Notes: generated from the sequence alone by a model not told the origin. DNA of 64,000 nucleotides from Chloroflexota bacterium (GCA_016210515.1 JACQTZ010000016.1:1-64000); one strand, 5' to 3'. Positions 31,759 through 39,902 are shown, counted from the first letter of the stretch. Numbers and translations are program-made.

Positions 31759-33033
31759 CTAGCACTCCTCTATACCAGCGGCGATGTCCTGTCGGTAGAA
31801 GCCGCCCTCAAAGTGGACCCGGGCGACACCTTCATAGGCCTCGGCCCTGGCTTCATCCATCCTTGGCCCCCTCCCCACTACCGTCACTACCCGGCCGCCG
31901 TCGGTCACAATCGCCGGCCTCTCTCCCTCTCTTTGTCTTGTGCCGCCGTGGAACACCAGCGCCCGAGCCTCGGCATCGTCAAGCCCCAATATGGGTACAC
32001 CCGTCGCATAGCTGCCCGGGTAGCCACCCGAGGCCATTACCACACCAACGCAGGCCTCTGCATCCCACTCTATTGACGTTTTGCTCAGCGTACCGTCAGC
32101 TACTGCCAGCAGTATCTCCACCAGGTCCGTCCTCAGCCGAGGCAGTATGACCTGAGTCTCCGGGTCTCCCAGCCGGCAGTTGAACTCAATCACCTTGGGG
32201 CCCTTCTCCGTCAGCATCAGCCCCCCGTAAAGCACGCCCCTGAACGGGCAACCCTCCTGGGCCATCGCCCGCACCGTTGGCCTCATAATCGTCTCCTCGA
32301 CCTCCCGTTCTAGCTTCGCATTCCAGAACGGCGGTGGGCTGTAGCTGCCCATGCCTCCCGTATTTGGTCCCTCATCGCCGTCGTAGGCCCGCTTGTAGTC
32401 GCACGCCGCCACCAGCGGCGACATCGCCTCCCCGTCGGTGAACGCGAACACGCTCACTTCTCTTCCCGCAAGCCACTCCTCCACCAGCACCCGGTCGCCC
32501 GCGGCGCCAAAGACCCGCTCCACCAGGCACTCTCGCAGGGCCTTCACCGCCTCTTCCTCCGTCCGAGCCACCGTCACACCCTTACCCGCGGCAAGGCCGT
32601 CGGCCTTCACCACCAGGGGAAAGCGCTGTGACTTGACATAACTGCACGCCTCGCCATAGGAGTCGAACACCTCGGCTCTTCCCGTGGGGATGCCATGCTT
32701 CGCCATCAGCTCCTTGGCGAAGACCTTGCTGCTCTCGATGCGGGCAGCGTCCTTACTGGGGCCGAAGACCGCCAGCCCCTGCTCCTGGAAGCAGTCCACA
32801 ATGCCCGCGGCCAGGGGAGCCTCCGGCCCCACCACCGTCAGCTCCACCCCGTGCTGACGCGCCGCCTGAACCTGTCCCTCGATGTTAGTCGCCGGTATCG
32901 GCAGATTGGTCGCTATGGCCGCCGTCCCCGCGTTCCCAGGCGCAACGTACAGCCCGTCAACCCGTGGGCTCTGCCTCAACTTCCAGGCGATGGCGTGCTC
33001 CCGCGCACCGTTCCCCACAATCAGGACCTTCAA
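31759..33033 (-). CDS. purD: Phosphoribosylamine-glycine ligase
   Basis: PurD (GAR synthetase) is an ATP-grasp enzyme joining phosphoribosylamine with glycine. It shows the N-terminal VLIVGNGAREHAIAWKL, FGPSKDAARIESSKVFAKELM, the ATP-grasp loop VVKADGLAAGKGV, and the GARS signature FNCRLGDPETQ. The 424 residues are complete. It is the most upstream of the minus-strand purine genes, separated from purE by REP-like repeats. Confidence 0.95.
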   Translation of the reverse strand: MKVLIVGNGAREHAIAWKLRQSPRVDGLYVAPGNAGTAAIATNLPIPATNIEGQVQAARQHGVELTVVGPEAPLAAGIVDCFQEQGLAVFGPSKDAARIESSKVFAKELMAKHGIPTGRAEVFDSYGEACSYVKSQRFPLVVKADGLAAGKGVTVARTEEEAVKALRECLVERVFGAAGDRVLVEEWLAGREVSVFAFTDGEAMSPLVAACDYKRAYDGDEGPNTGGMGSYSPPPFWNAKLEREVEETIMRPTVRAMAQEGCPFRGVLYGGLMLTEKGPKVIEFNCRLGDPETQVILPRLRTDLVEILLAVADGTLSKTSIEWDAEACVGVVMASGGYPGSYATGVPILGLDDAEARALVFHGGTRQREGERPAIVTDGGRVVTVVGRGPRMDEARAEAYEGVARVHFEGGFYRQDIAAGIEEC

Positions 33034-33153
33034 CGATGCCTCCTGGAACCCCGTTGCTTCACAGCCGGACTACCGAACCACATCCTAGCACACCACGACT
33101 GGAGATGGAACGTCCCTGCATCCTGCCCGTAGGGAAGGGTATCATACCCTCCC

Positions 33154-33558
33154 TTACCCTCTCCGCAGCCGGCCCACCATGTCCCCCGCCTGGTCACGAT
33201 GGAACCGCCAGAAGGCGTATCCCGCCACAACCACCAGCACCACTCCCACCCACCAGAACACCCGCTCCGGGACGTCCGCTCCTGTAAGCTCCCGTATCAG
33301 CATTCGCTGCACCGAGACCGTCCTGTCCCACTCCGGCTCCACCCTGTGCCGCAGCCACCTCTCCATGTCCGTCAGGGCGCAGGAGGGCAAGGGCTGTGAT
33401 ATAGCCGTGACGAGCAGCGTTACCCAGAAGACCAGCGCCAGCCGCGGGTAGCGATGCAGGATGCCCAGGGCCGCGACCACAACCCCAATGCTCACCCCGG
33501 CCAGCACCGCCATGTGGAGCCCCAGCACCACATTCGCCGCCAGCCAGTACCCATTCAT
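33154..33558 (-). CDS. DUF2784-like small membrane protein
   Basis: The 134-residue protein has four hydrophobic segments (NVVLGLHMAVLAGVSIGVVV, LALVFWVTLLVTAI, and a C-terminal FWWVGVVLVVVAGYAF among them) and the short motif PLPSCALTDMERWLR. That resembles the CPLTxxE motif of DUF2784, a family of unknown function. It is likely an inner-membrane protein. It lies downstream of purD on the same strand with about 120 bases between. Confidence 0.55.
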   Translation of the reverse strand: MNGYWLAANVVLGLHMAVLAGVSIGVVVAALGILHRYPRLALVFWVTLLVTAISQPLPSCALTDMERWLRHRVEPEWDRTVSVQRMLIRELTGADVPERVFWWVGVVLVVVAGYAFWRFHRDQAGDMVGRLRRG

Positions 33559-33564
33559 GCTAAC

Positions 33565-33800
33565 CCACCCCGCTCATTCTGGGCTTGTCGAACCTTCGTC
33601 GTTGCGAGCGAGTCCCCGAGCGTGGCAACCTGGTGGGGCAGGGCACCGTACCGCTGTTTCCCGCTCATGGTGAGCTTGTCGAACCATCATCCTGAGCCGA
33701 CTCCCCACCGTCATCCCGACCGCCCTTCTGTCATTCTGAACCCTTCGGCTGTGCTCAGGGTAAACTCCGTGAAGAATCCAGGGCGTCACACCCACCAACA
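33565..33800. repeat. REP-like repeat cluster
   Basis: Consecutive fragments include CCGCTCATTCTGGGCTTGTCG, GCTCATGGTGAGCTTGTCG, and TGTCATTCTGAACCC...GTGAAGAATCCAGGG. They match repeat families at 14.1, 19.3, 45.6 and 59.2 kb. No gene is supported here. Confidence 0.65.
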
Positions 33801-33811
33801 CGGCCAGACAC

Positions 33812-33880
33812 CTAGCCCCCTTCCCCCAGCCGCCGCTCCGCCTTTGTGAGGCCGTACAAGTTGTAAAACTGGACGGGCAT
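33812..33880 (-). pseudogene. 3' remnant of a DNA methylase-type gene, copy 1
   Basis: This 22-codon minus-strand frame reads FYNLYGLTKAERRLGEGG and then a stop. YGLT-x-x-E-x-x-x-x-EG is the common C terminus of N6-adenine DNA methylases of restriction systems. Nothing of the rest of such a gene is present. A second version of the same ending is at 34337-34392, on the other side of hicAB. Confidence 0.4.
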
Positions 33881-33883
33881 CAG

Positions 33884-34060
33884 TCACAAGTCCTGTGGCC
33901 GGAGTCCTGTGTGTCTAGCAATGCGGGCCAACATGCGTGGCCCGATCTCTTCGTTGTCATGAAAAGCGAAAACAAATTCGTGGTGGCCTTCCTTCGCAAG
34001 AACGCGATGCGACCCTGACTGCCGTTTGACCGTCCACCCTGCCCTAAGGAGAGCTGCCAA
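33884..34060 (-). pseudogene. hicA: HicA-like toxin gene with in-frame stop
   Basis: The minus-strand frame reads QVLAALLRAGWTVKRQSGSH, then RVLAKEGHHEFVFAFHDNEE and a typical HicA end (IARHTGLRPQDL). It keeps the GSH histidine needed for mRNA cleavage. An in-frame TGA at 34067-34069 lies just before this, where homologues have the start of helix 1. No AUG or GUG follows it; TTG 34060 could start a 58-residue form lacking the first turn. It overlaps the end of hicB in a shifted frame. The toxin is probably inactive or very weakly made. Confidence 0.6.
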
Positions 34061-34091
34061 AACCTGTCACGCTCTGATGCTGGCCAGGTAG

Positions 34092-34298
34092 TCACGCTGC
34101 TTCGAAGGACACGCTTACAAGATCAGACGCGGCTTCTCCATGCTCCAGGCGGTCGGCCAGTACACGCAGTGCCAGCGCCTTGGCCTTAGCCGTGGCTGCT
34201 TCAGGAGTCGGCCCATAGGCTATGACCCCAGGCAAGCCAGTAACCTCGGCAATCCACCGCCCATCTGCTTCTTGTTCCGTCTCTATCCGTAAGTGCAT
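34092..34298 (-). CDS. hicB: HicB-like antitoxin
   Basis: The 68-residue protein carries the HicB partial RNase H-like fold: LRIETEQEADGRWIAEVTGL followed by PGVIAYGPTPEAATAKAKAL and VLADRLEHGE. HicB binds and inhibits HicA. It precedes the HicA-like sequence on the same strand, the hicBA order found in many genomes. No C-terminal DNA-binding domain is present. ATG 34298 is favoured over ATG 34325 because it begins the fold and has a GGGA element upstream. Confidence 0.78.
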   Translation of the reverse strand: MHLRIETEQEADGRWIAEVTGLPGVIAYGPTPEAATAKAKALALRVLADRLEHGEAASDLVSVSFEAA

Positions 34299-34336
34299 GA
34301 AGTCCCTCTTATGTCGTAACGACATTGTATCATGGT

Positions 34337-34392
34337 TCAGTTATCCCCCTCCACCAGCCGCCGCTCCTCCTCCGTCAAGCCCTGCCAGCAAG
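34337..34392 (-). pseudogene. 3' remnant of a DNA methylase-type gene, copy 2
   Basis: The minus-strand frame ends GLTEEERRLVEGDN and a stop, again the usual C terminus of an N6-adenine methylase. The upstream part is out of frame or absent. The shared AGCCGCCGCTC core with 33829-33840 shows the two remnants are related copies around hicBA. The rest of 34393-34494 shows nothing supported. Confidence 0.4.
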
Positions 34393-34494
34393 TACCCGCT
34401 TATGGCCTCTAATTGGCTAGGCCCTTAGCCCTTGGGCAGTCAATATGACGACACACTGAATGTGGGACTTCTCCTCTTTATAGGCACGACGGGC

Positions 34495-35064
34495 CTAGTT
34501 GCCAATGCCTAGAATGAGCACTGGGATGTCGATGTCTGCAACTCCCCGTTGCTCGAGATCCCACACAAACTGTTCGAAATATGAGACGCCTGTAGACATG
34601 TGGTCAGCAAAGCCCTTGACGGGGACGATCTCCACGCCCGTGTCGATGAATCCAAGGTTGTGAAAGATCGTCATCTTGGCGCAGACGTTATAGACCATGA
34701 AGGCGTACTTCCCGAATTGAACCTCGACTCCTAGCCGTTCCTTGACGAAGTCCATCTCACGAAATGCTCCCCGACCTAGCGCAGGTGGTTCGTATCCTTC
34801 CACGTAGTAAGCGGTTGAATAGACTGACGGGACTCTCTTCTTCTCCCAACCCCGTTCGAGCATATATGTGGCGAAGGCCGCATTGAGTGAAGTTGGACTA
34901 TAGAGAATACGCCCTGGCATGGTCTTCTCTTCACTAGACTTCGTGAGATGGGCCTCGGCGTCCACTACGTCGACCGCGCCGACGATTTCTGAGAGGAGAT
35001 GGGGGTATTTCTTGTCAACAGCTTCCCGACCACCATTAAAAGAGAACTCCGCGATGATTCTCAT
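34495..35064 (-). CDS. Type II restriction endonuclease, BglII/BstYI-like
   Basis: The 189-residue protein resembles the BglII endonuclease family: MRIIAEFSFNGGREAVDKKYPHLL-type N terminus and the C-terminal block VQFGKYAFMVYNV, DTGVEIVPVKGF and STGVSYFEQ. Acidic and Lys residues in DTGVEIVPVK suit the PD-(D/E)xK-type active site. It overlaps the methyltransferase gene by four bases (ATGA) on the same strand, forming a restriction-modification pair. By analogy to BglII and BstYI the target probably contains GATC (AGATCT or RGATCY). Base composition is less G+C-rich than the housekeeping genes, suggesting transfer. Confidence 0.72.
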   Translation of the reverse strand: MRIIAEFSFNGGREAVDKKYPHLLSEIVGAVDVVDAEAHLTKSSEEKTMPGRILYSPTSLNAAFATYMLERGWEKKRVPSVYSTAYYVEGYEPPALGRGAFREMDFVKERLGVEVQFGKYAFMVYNVCAKMTIFHNLGFIDTGVEIVPVKGFADHMSTGVSYFEQFVWDLEQRGVADIDIPVLILGIGN

Positions 35065-36008
35065 TGATTGGCAGCCTTCCAATCGATAGGAATCTGCGAT
35101 ACCTTCTCCCGTCCAGTAGGTGTATAGACTGGTGTGCCCATCTTGCGTACCTTCAACAGCCCCGAGAAGAAGTCATTGAGACGCTGATGCGCTATGTCAA
35201 CGTACTCGGCTTCCTTATCACACCCCAAGACGCGTCGGTTGTGTATCAGCCCCGCGATAAGTGTAGAGCCAACCCCCAGGTATGGGTCTAGCACCCAGTC
35301 GCTCTCATTGGTGAGTGCCAGAACACACCGTTCGACTAGTTCTACTGGGAACTGGCAGGGATGAATGGTCTTCTCAGGGTGGTTCGCTTTAACGTTCGGA
35401 ATCTCCCATATCTCGTTCTCCCATTCTTGGGCTAGGAAGGTCCAGATATCCGATGGATTAGCCCCAAGAGGGTTGCCGGATGGCTTGCCCTTGTTGGGTC
35501 CCTTATAAAACGTCTTGCCAGGATACTTGGCCGGAACACGCACGCTATCTAGGTTAAAGACGTACTTGTTTGACTTGGTAAACCAAAGGATGGTCTCATA
35601 ACGCCCAGAAAAACGGCGTGATGCGTGCAGTCCGTGACCGAAGTGCCAAATTATCCGATTGCGTAACTTCAAGCCGTGCTTCTTGAAGATGGGGTAAAAG
35701 ATGGTATCAAGGGGATAGACCTCGCCAGCATTAACGTAGTTTCCAACCTGCCAGCAGAGACTCCCATCATCGGCGAGGCAGCGGACGAGTTCTTCAATAA
35801 CACTCTCTTGCTCCGCCAGGTACTCGCTGAGTACCTTTGGCTCCTCATACTGTTTGCCGAGGTTGTATGGTGGGGAGGTGATGATGAGGCGGCAGAGCCG
35901 AGAGGGAAGGGTTCCTAGGAAATCCAGAGTATCTCCTAGGCGGACAACAATGGATGATTCAGATGAGTAACTGGCATCTATCTGAGGCCGAATGGCCAAG
36001 GGAAACAT
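35061..36008 (-). CDS. DNA methyltransferase of the restriction-modification pair (N4-cytosine type likely)
   Basis: This 315-residue SAM methyltransferase is of the N6_N4_Mtase family. The catalytic motif TSPPYNLGKQYEE (motif IV) comes early and the SAM-binding DPYLGVGSTLIAG (motif I) late, the beta-class order. SPPY rather than DPPY favours N4-methylcytosine. It is translated just before the BglII-like endonuclease and should protect the same site. M.BglII and M.BstYI are N4-cytosine enzymes, consistent with this. The gene is AT-richer than the surroundings. Confidence 0.83.
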   Translation of the reverse strand: MFPLAIRPQIDASYSSESSIVVRLGDTLDFLGTLPSRLCRLIITSPPYNLGKQYEEPKVLSEYLAEQESVIEELVRCLADDGSLCWQVGNYVNAGEVYPLDTIFYPIFKKHGLKLRNRIIWHFGHGLHASRRFSGRYETILWFTKSNKYVFNLDSVRVPAKYPGKTFYKGPNKGKPSGNPLGANPSDIWTFLAQEWENEIWEIPNVKANHPEKTIHPCQFPVELVERCVLALTNESDWVLDPYLGVGSTLIAGLIHNRRVLGCDKEAEYVDIAHQRLNDFFSGLLKVRKMGTPVYTPTGREKVSQIPIDWKAANQ

Positions 36009-36210
36009 GATTTACTCCTCTTGACGCCCGAAGAATAACAGGTGTACCGCCTTGTATCAAGCGTTACCTAGACTTCCGCTACCACATATCCATCAAGATT
36101 TCCTGTATAATAGCACATCAATTCTACTTGTGTCCCTGCCCATAGCTACCCAGCCTGTGAATTGCTGCATTCAATGCGCTATACTGTCTCCAGAGGAGAG
36201 GAGTCCAGCC

Positions 36211-36447
36211 ATGAGTAACTGCCCCCTTTGCGGCGGCAAGCTAGAGCACAGGAGCATCAAACACCCCCAGGAGTATAAAGGGGAAATCGTCATCCTTGAG
36301 AACGTGCCCGCCGAGGTGTGTCTCCAGTGTGGCGAGGTGCTGCTGCGCCCCGATGTCCTGGAAAGAATGCAAGAGGTGGTGTGGTCGGGCGCAGAGCCCA
36401 AGCGCACCGCTTCCGTGCCTGTCTATGACCTGGCAGAGGCGAGCTAG
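36211..36447 (+). CDS. YgiT/MqsA-type zinc-finger antitoxin-like protein, orphan
   Basis: The 78-residue protein has the two CxxC pairs of YgiT-type zinc fingers: NCPLCGGKLEHR and EVCLQCGEVLL, with GEIVILENVPAEV between. The DNA-binding HTH of full MqsA is absent, leaving a short tail. GGAGAGGAG lies upstream of ATG 36211. Such genes normally follow a toxin (MqsR or DUF4258), but none is found upstream in 36010-36210, so it looks like an orphan antitoxin next to the restriction pair. Confidence 0.72.
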   Translation: MSNCPLCGGKLEHRSIKHPQEYKGEIVILENVPAEVCLQCGEVLLRPDVLERMQEVVWSGAEPKRTASVPVYDLAEAS

Positions 36448-36461
36448 TATCTAGGAATGTC

Positions 36462-36535
36462 TCGCTCGTGGTGATCTCGTCGAACCACCGTCATTGCGAG
36501 TGAGTCCCCGAGCGTGGCAATCTGGTGTGGTGGCA
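36462..36535. repeat. REP-like fragments at the 3' end of herA
   Basis: GCTCGTGGTGATCTCGTCGAACC and TCATTGCGAGTGAGTCCCC...GTGGCAATCTGG match fragments at 31.65 and 33.6 kb. They lie between convergent genes. Confidence 0.55.
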
Positions 36536-36543
36536 TCTCCCCC

Positions 36544-38202
36544 TCATCTTCCCCCAAACAAGTCCTCCGCGTCTCGTTCCATCTGGTGCCGCAGCTCCGC
36601 CTCCTCCTGAAACCCCAGCTCCCTGTACGACTCCGCCGTCCCAAAGTCCCTCACCCTCACCACAATCGGCATCGGCACCGCGTGACCAAATATCAGCGAC
36701 TGCTGCTTGCTTTCCAGCCTGCTCAGCACCCCTCGCAGCTCCCTGGCCCCGGACACCCCCGCCATCACCGCATCCACGTCCCGCTCGTTGTCCAGCAGGC
36801 ACGCCAGCTTCGTCCCCATCTGGCTCATCACCTCGTCGTCAATCCCGCTGGGCCTCTGGTCCACCACCAGCAGCGTCACATTGTACTTCCGCATCTCCCT
36901 GGCAATCGTCCCAAAGATGGTCTGCGATGCGATGCCCGGGCTGAGGAACCTGTGCGCCTCCTCTATCGTTATCACCAGCGGTCGAGGCTCCCTCGCCTCG
37001 TCGCCCATCGCCTCCTCCTTGCGACTCACGTACCGACTGTGAATACGACGCGTCAGCAGGTTGGCCACCAGCATGTAGGCCGCCAGCTCGTTCTGATACC
37101 GCCCGAACTCCAGCACCACGTGGATGCCCCGGTCCAGGTAGCGCACTATCTCCTCCACCGACTGCTCCGACTCCCTCTCCGTGACGAAGTGGAACCGGCT
37201 CAGCCTGCCCAGCCTGTTGTGCAGGGTCGATAGCGCCCTCTCGTTGACACCGAGGCTTCGGGCCAGCTCTTGCAACTCCTGGCCATCCGTGTCCAGGAAC
37301 GACTTCAGCCACCGCTCCTGCCCGAAGTGCCCCCTCACCGAGTAAGCGGCGTCCGCGGCCACCTCCGACAGGCCCAGCGTCTCCCGCAGCATCTCGATGT
37401 CCTCCGGCTCTATCTGGTTGTAGCCCACCTTCACCAGGTAGTCGGGCGATATGCCCCGCCTGCGACAATGCTCCTCGTCCAGGGAGAACACCGCCACCTT
37501 CGATGGGAACAGCTGCTTCAGCCCCTTGACCATCCCAGGGCCTTCCCACGTCCCCATCCAGCCGTACTCGCTCTGCATGTCGAACACCAGGTTCACCGCC
37601 GCGCTCTTCTGAAGGATGCCCACCAGCAGCAGCCGGGTGAGGAAGGTCTTGCCCGTGCCGCTCTTGCCGAACACCCCGTTGGAGCGCTTCACGAACTCCT
37701 CCAGGTCCAGGCACACCCTGGTCTCCATGTCCAGGGGAGTGCCTACCCAGAAGTGACGCTGGTCCTCCGCGCCAAACACCATCTGAACGTCCTCCTCCGA
37801 GGCCAGGTGCACCGGAGAGAAGTGCTGTGGCACCGTCTTGGCCGGCTTGGGGCCTTCCACCAGGCCTGCCCTGAGCAAAGCCGAAGGGGCCATTGCTCCC
37901 TCCAGCGTCAGCATGGGCAACACCTGAAGCGTGGCGTACACCGCGGTGCTGGATACCACCCTGGCGATGAGGGGGTTGGACAGGTCTGGTGGATTGGCCT
38001 TGATGGAGTCGTCCGAGGACTCCAGTGTAATGTCGGTGATGATGCCGAAGAAGCGGCGACTCTGCCCCTGGATGACCACGTGCTGCCCCAGGGCCATCTC
38101 CTCCACCGGCGCGCCGGGGTCGAGGCGTACCTCCACCCCGTGGCTCAGAGAGCCTCCCACTACGATCCCAAGATACTTGCCCTGGGGATGAAGCTCTGTC
38201 AT
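36544..38202 (-). CDS. herA: HerA-family DNA translocase ATPase
   Basis: HerA is a hexameric FtsK/HerA ATPase that works with the nuclease NurA in DNA end resection and in some defence systems. The start MTELHPQGKYLGIVVGGSL opens a HAS-barrel. Walker A GKSGTGKTFLTRLLL, the MQSEYGWMG segment, Walker B PLVITIEEAHRFL and the arginine-finger region VVDQRPSGIDDEV follow. ATG 38202 gives 552 residues; upstream frame residues derive from a repeat. A 20-base REP fragment (about 37871-37890) encodes SALLRAG within the N-terminal half. nurA lies on the same strand at 40943. Confidence 0.88.
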   Translation of the reverse strand: MTELHPQGKYLGIVVGGSLSHGVEVRLDPGAPVEEMALGQHVVIQGQSRRFFGIITDITLESSDDSIKANPPDLSNPLIARVVSSTAVYATLQVLPMLTLEGAMAPSALLRAGLVEGPKPAKTVPQHFSPVHLASEEDVQMVFGAEDQRHFWVGTPLDMETRVCLDLEEFVKRSNGVFGKSGTGKTFLTRLLLVGILQKSAAVNLVFDMQSEYGWMGTWEGPGMVKGLKQLFPSKVAVFSLDEEHCRRRGISPDYLVKVGYNQIEPEDIEMLRETLGLSEVAADAAYSVRGHFGQERWLKSFLDTDGQELQELARSLGVNERALSTLHNRLGRLSRFHFVTERESEQSVEEIVRYLDRGIHVVLEFGRYQNELAAYMLVANLLTRRIHSRYVSRKEEAMGDEAREPRPLVITIEEAHRFLSPGIASQTIFGTIAREMRKYNVTLLVVDQRPSGIDDEVMSQMGTKLACLLDNERDVDAVMAGVSGARELRGVLSRLESKQQSLIFGHAVPMPIVVRVRDFGTAESYRELGFQEEAELRHQMERDAEDLFGGR

Positions 38203-38221
38203 GAGCTCGTCCCAGAATCTG

Positions 38222-38345
38222 ACCCCAAGGGAGTCCAGAGGGGGCAAAGCCCCTTCTGGTGGGGGTCTGGGGGTATCCCCCAGATACTTTTCTCCCCCCT
38301 CTCTCTTGGAAAGGGAGAGGGGGATACAGGGGGTGAGGGTTCTTG
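38222..38345. repeat. Copy D of the three-hairpin repeat, between HAS-barrel gene and herA
   Basis: This is the fullest intergenic copy: GGAGTCCAGAGGGGGCAAAG, then GGGGGTCTGGGGGTATCCCC, CAGATACTTTTCT, and a stem with CCCTCTC...GAGAGGG. It aligns end to end with the insert in hemW at 47016-47171. Confidence 0.8.
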
Positions 38346-38353
38346 GAATAGCT

Positions 38354-38980
38354 TCATGGCGATGCCCTCTGCAAGATGGCCTCCACGCGTCGGAAGTCGC
38401 CCGGGAAGAAGCCCGCAAGCTGCTTGCCGGCTCCGGCCAGGAACCTCGTCGGGTCTTCGTGAGCCGAGGCTGCATACCGGAGGCACGCGGCCACCACCTC
38501 CTCCAGCGCAGCGATGCTCGATGTCGCCAGGGGACGGAGAAACGCCGGGTTGGAGGTGAACAGCCGCACCTCTTCCACTCCGCAGGTATGTACGAAGGCG
38601 TAGATGGGCGGAGGCACCGGCGGTAGGTAGTAACGCACCTCTCCCCCCGCGCCATGCCCCACGATTACAGCCTGAAAGTCCGTCCGCAGCAGATGAGCAA
38701 GCTGAGGATTGCTGCGGTAGACGTCCTCCTCGTTGGTTTCATCCTGGCCCCGAGCCACCGGCCTGCGGCTTGGGTCGATACCCTGGGTGGATACCTGGCT
38801 CACCACGCCGTAGGCAGAGTAGAGCCTGTCCTGAGCCTGGCGAAGGAGGCCTCCCGCCTTCACCAGCGCCCCCAGGGGAGGCGCACCGTAAAGCTGGTAG
38901 CACTGGGCCACAAAGCCGGTGGTGGAGGTCTCCACCACCTCACCCAGGCGGGTTGTGTTATCTTGCATAAGGGGTTCCAT
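38354..38980 (-). CDS. HAS-barrel domain protein upstream of herA
   Basis: The 208-residue protein begins LGEVVETSTTGFVAQCYQLY, a HAS-barrel-like strand pattern, and continues with YGVVSQVSTQGIDPSRRPVA, HLLRTDFQAVIVGH and YYLPPVPPPIYAFVHTC. HAS-barrels form the N-terminal domain of HerA-type ATPases, and stand-alone versions are found beside them. It is the gene immediately upstream of herA, so it probably belongs to the same complex. The segment LLRQAQDRL comes from a REP fragment at 38824-38846. The first 60 or so bases of the gene are duplicated at 39982-40044. Confidence 0.65.
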   Translation of the reverse strand: MEPLMQDNTTRLGEVVETSTTGFVAQCYQLYGAPPLGALVKAGGLLRQAQDRLYSAYGVVSQVSTQGIDPSRRPVARGQDETNEEDVYRSNPQLAHLLRTDFQAVIVGHGAGGEVRYYLPPVPPPIYAFVHTCGVEEVRLFTSNPAFLRPLATSSIAALEEVVAACLRYAASAHEDPTRFLAGAGKQLAGFFPGDFRRVEAILQRASP

Positions 38981-39225
38981 GATCAGTCCTCAGTGTAGGG
39001 TAGGGAGGTCTTTGATTGAATGTGAAAAAATCACGAGTTTTGTGCCTGAAAAGGTACACTTGTTTGATTGTTTGCAAATGCGACGATTCTGGTGCTGGGA
39101 TAGAGCGGCATGACGTACACAGGATAGCATAAGCAAGGTTGAGGGGTAAGAAGTGGCTGTCAAAGCGATGGACGGACAGACTCAGCGATACCTGAATGAG
39201 GAAGTAAGCAGACAATAAAGATGTC

Positions 39226-39254
39226 CTGTCATTCTTAAGACAATATGGTATACT
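39226..39254 (+). promoter_or_regulatory. Promoter of the AbrB/PIN toxin-antitoxin operon
   Basis: CTGTCA (39226-39231) and TATACT (39249-39254) are spaced 17 bases apart, about 17 bases before ATG 39271. The upstream gap 38981-39225 shows no gene and is AT-rich. Confidence 0.5.
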
Positions 39255-39270
39255 CTGTTTGAGGTGACAC

Positions 39271-39519
39271 ATGGCTGATGTGAAGACAACAATGGGGGAT
39301 GGTGGCAGGATTGTCATCCCTGCCGAGTATCGGAAGGTGCTGGGCCTGAAACCAGGTGACGAAGTGGTCTTGAGTTTGCGGGAGGGAGAGGTGTGGCTCC
39401 TGACGCCAAAGCGAGCAATTCAGCGTGCTCAGACTCTGGTCCGCCTCTACGTACCCAAGAGCAGAAGCTTGGTTGAAGAGTTGCTCCAGGAGCGTCGTGA
39501 CGAGGCAGCTCGTGGTTAA
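39271..39519 (+). CDS. AbrB/SpoVT-type antitoxin
   Basis: The 82-residue protein has the swapped-hairpin AbrB fold: TTMGDGGRIVIPAEYRKVLGLKPGDEVVLSLREGEVWL. A helical tail (VRLYVPKSRSLVEELLQERRDE) is the likely toxin-neutralising part. It is followed by an overlapping PIN-domain gene, the VapBC arrangement. It probably represses its own promoter. Confidence 0.88.
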   Translation: MADVKTTMGDGGRIVIPAEYRKVLGLKPGDEVVLSLREGEVWLLTPKRAIQRAQTLVRLYVPKSRSLVEELLQERRDEAARG

Positions 39520-39895
39520 GGCCGTCCTGGACGCCTCGGCACTGCTGGCTCTCCTCAATGGGGAGCCCGGCGCGGACATTGTGGCAGAGGCACTTTCCGA
39601 AGCGGCGGTCAGTGCCATCAACGTCTCCGAGGTTGTGGCAAAGCTGGCGGAGGCGGGCATGCCCGAAGGGGCCATTCGAGAAGCTCTTGAAGGCCTCCTG
39701 CTGGACATTGTGCCCTTCGACCTGGCGCAAGCGTACGTGGCAGGACTGCTGCGCCCTTCTACCAGGAGCGTAGGTCTATCACTGGGCGACCGGGGCTGCC
39801 TCAGCCTGGCTCAGATGCTTGACCTGCCTGCGCTGACCGCCGACCGAACGTGGGAACACCTTTCGACCGATATCAAGGTGAGAGTAATCCGCTAG
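39497..39895 (+). CDS. PIN-domain toxin, VapC-like
   Basis: This PIN ribonuclease has VVKAVLDASALLALLNGEPG (first Asp), INVSEVVAKLAE (Glu), LGDRGCLSLAQ (Asp) and PALTADRTW (Asp), the four acidic positions of the family. The start is GTG 39497 with AGGAG four bases upstream, overlapping the AbrB gene by 23 bases and giving 132 residues; GTG 39512 is the alternative. A terminator hairpin follows. The module lies between a repeat-flanked HAS-barrel gene and nurA. Confidence 0.85.
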   Translation: MTRQLVVKAVLDASALLALLNGEPGADIVAEALSEAAVSAINVSEVVAKLAEAGMPEGAIREALEGLLLDIVPFDLAQAYVAGLLRPSTRSVGLSLGDRGCLSLAQMLDLPALTADRTWEHLSTDIKVRVIR

Positions 39896-39902
39896 GAATT
39901 GG

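Noticed and set aside
37270..38559. Long plus-strand frame opposite herA
   Set aside because: Antisense shadow of herA and the repeat; no domain signature and no start signals.
38203..38655. N-terminal extension of HerA upstream of 38202
   Set aside because: The extra 151 codons are read from the repeat and from the HAS-barrel gene in a wrong frame; the family starts at MTELHPQGKYLG.
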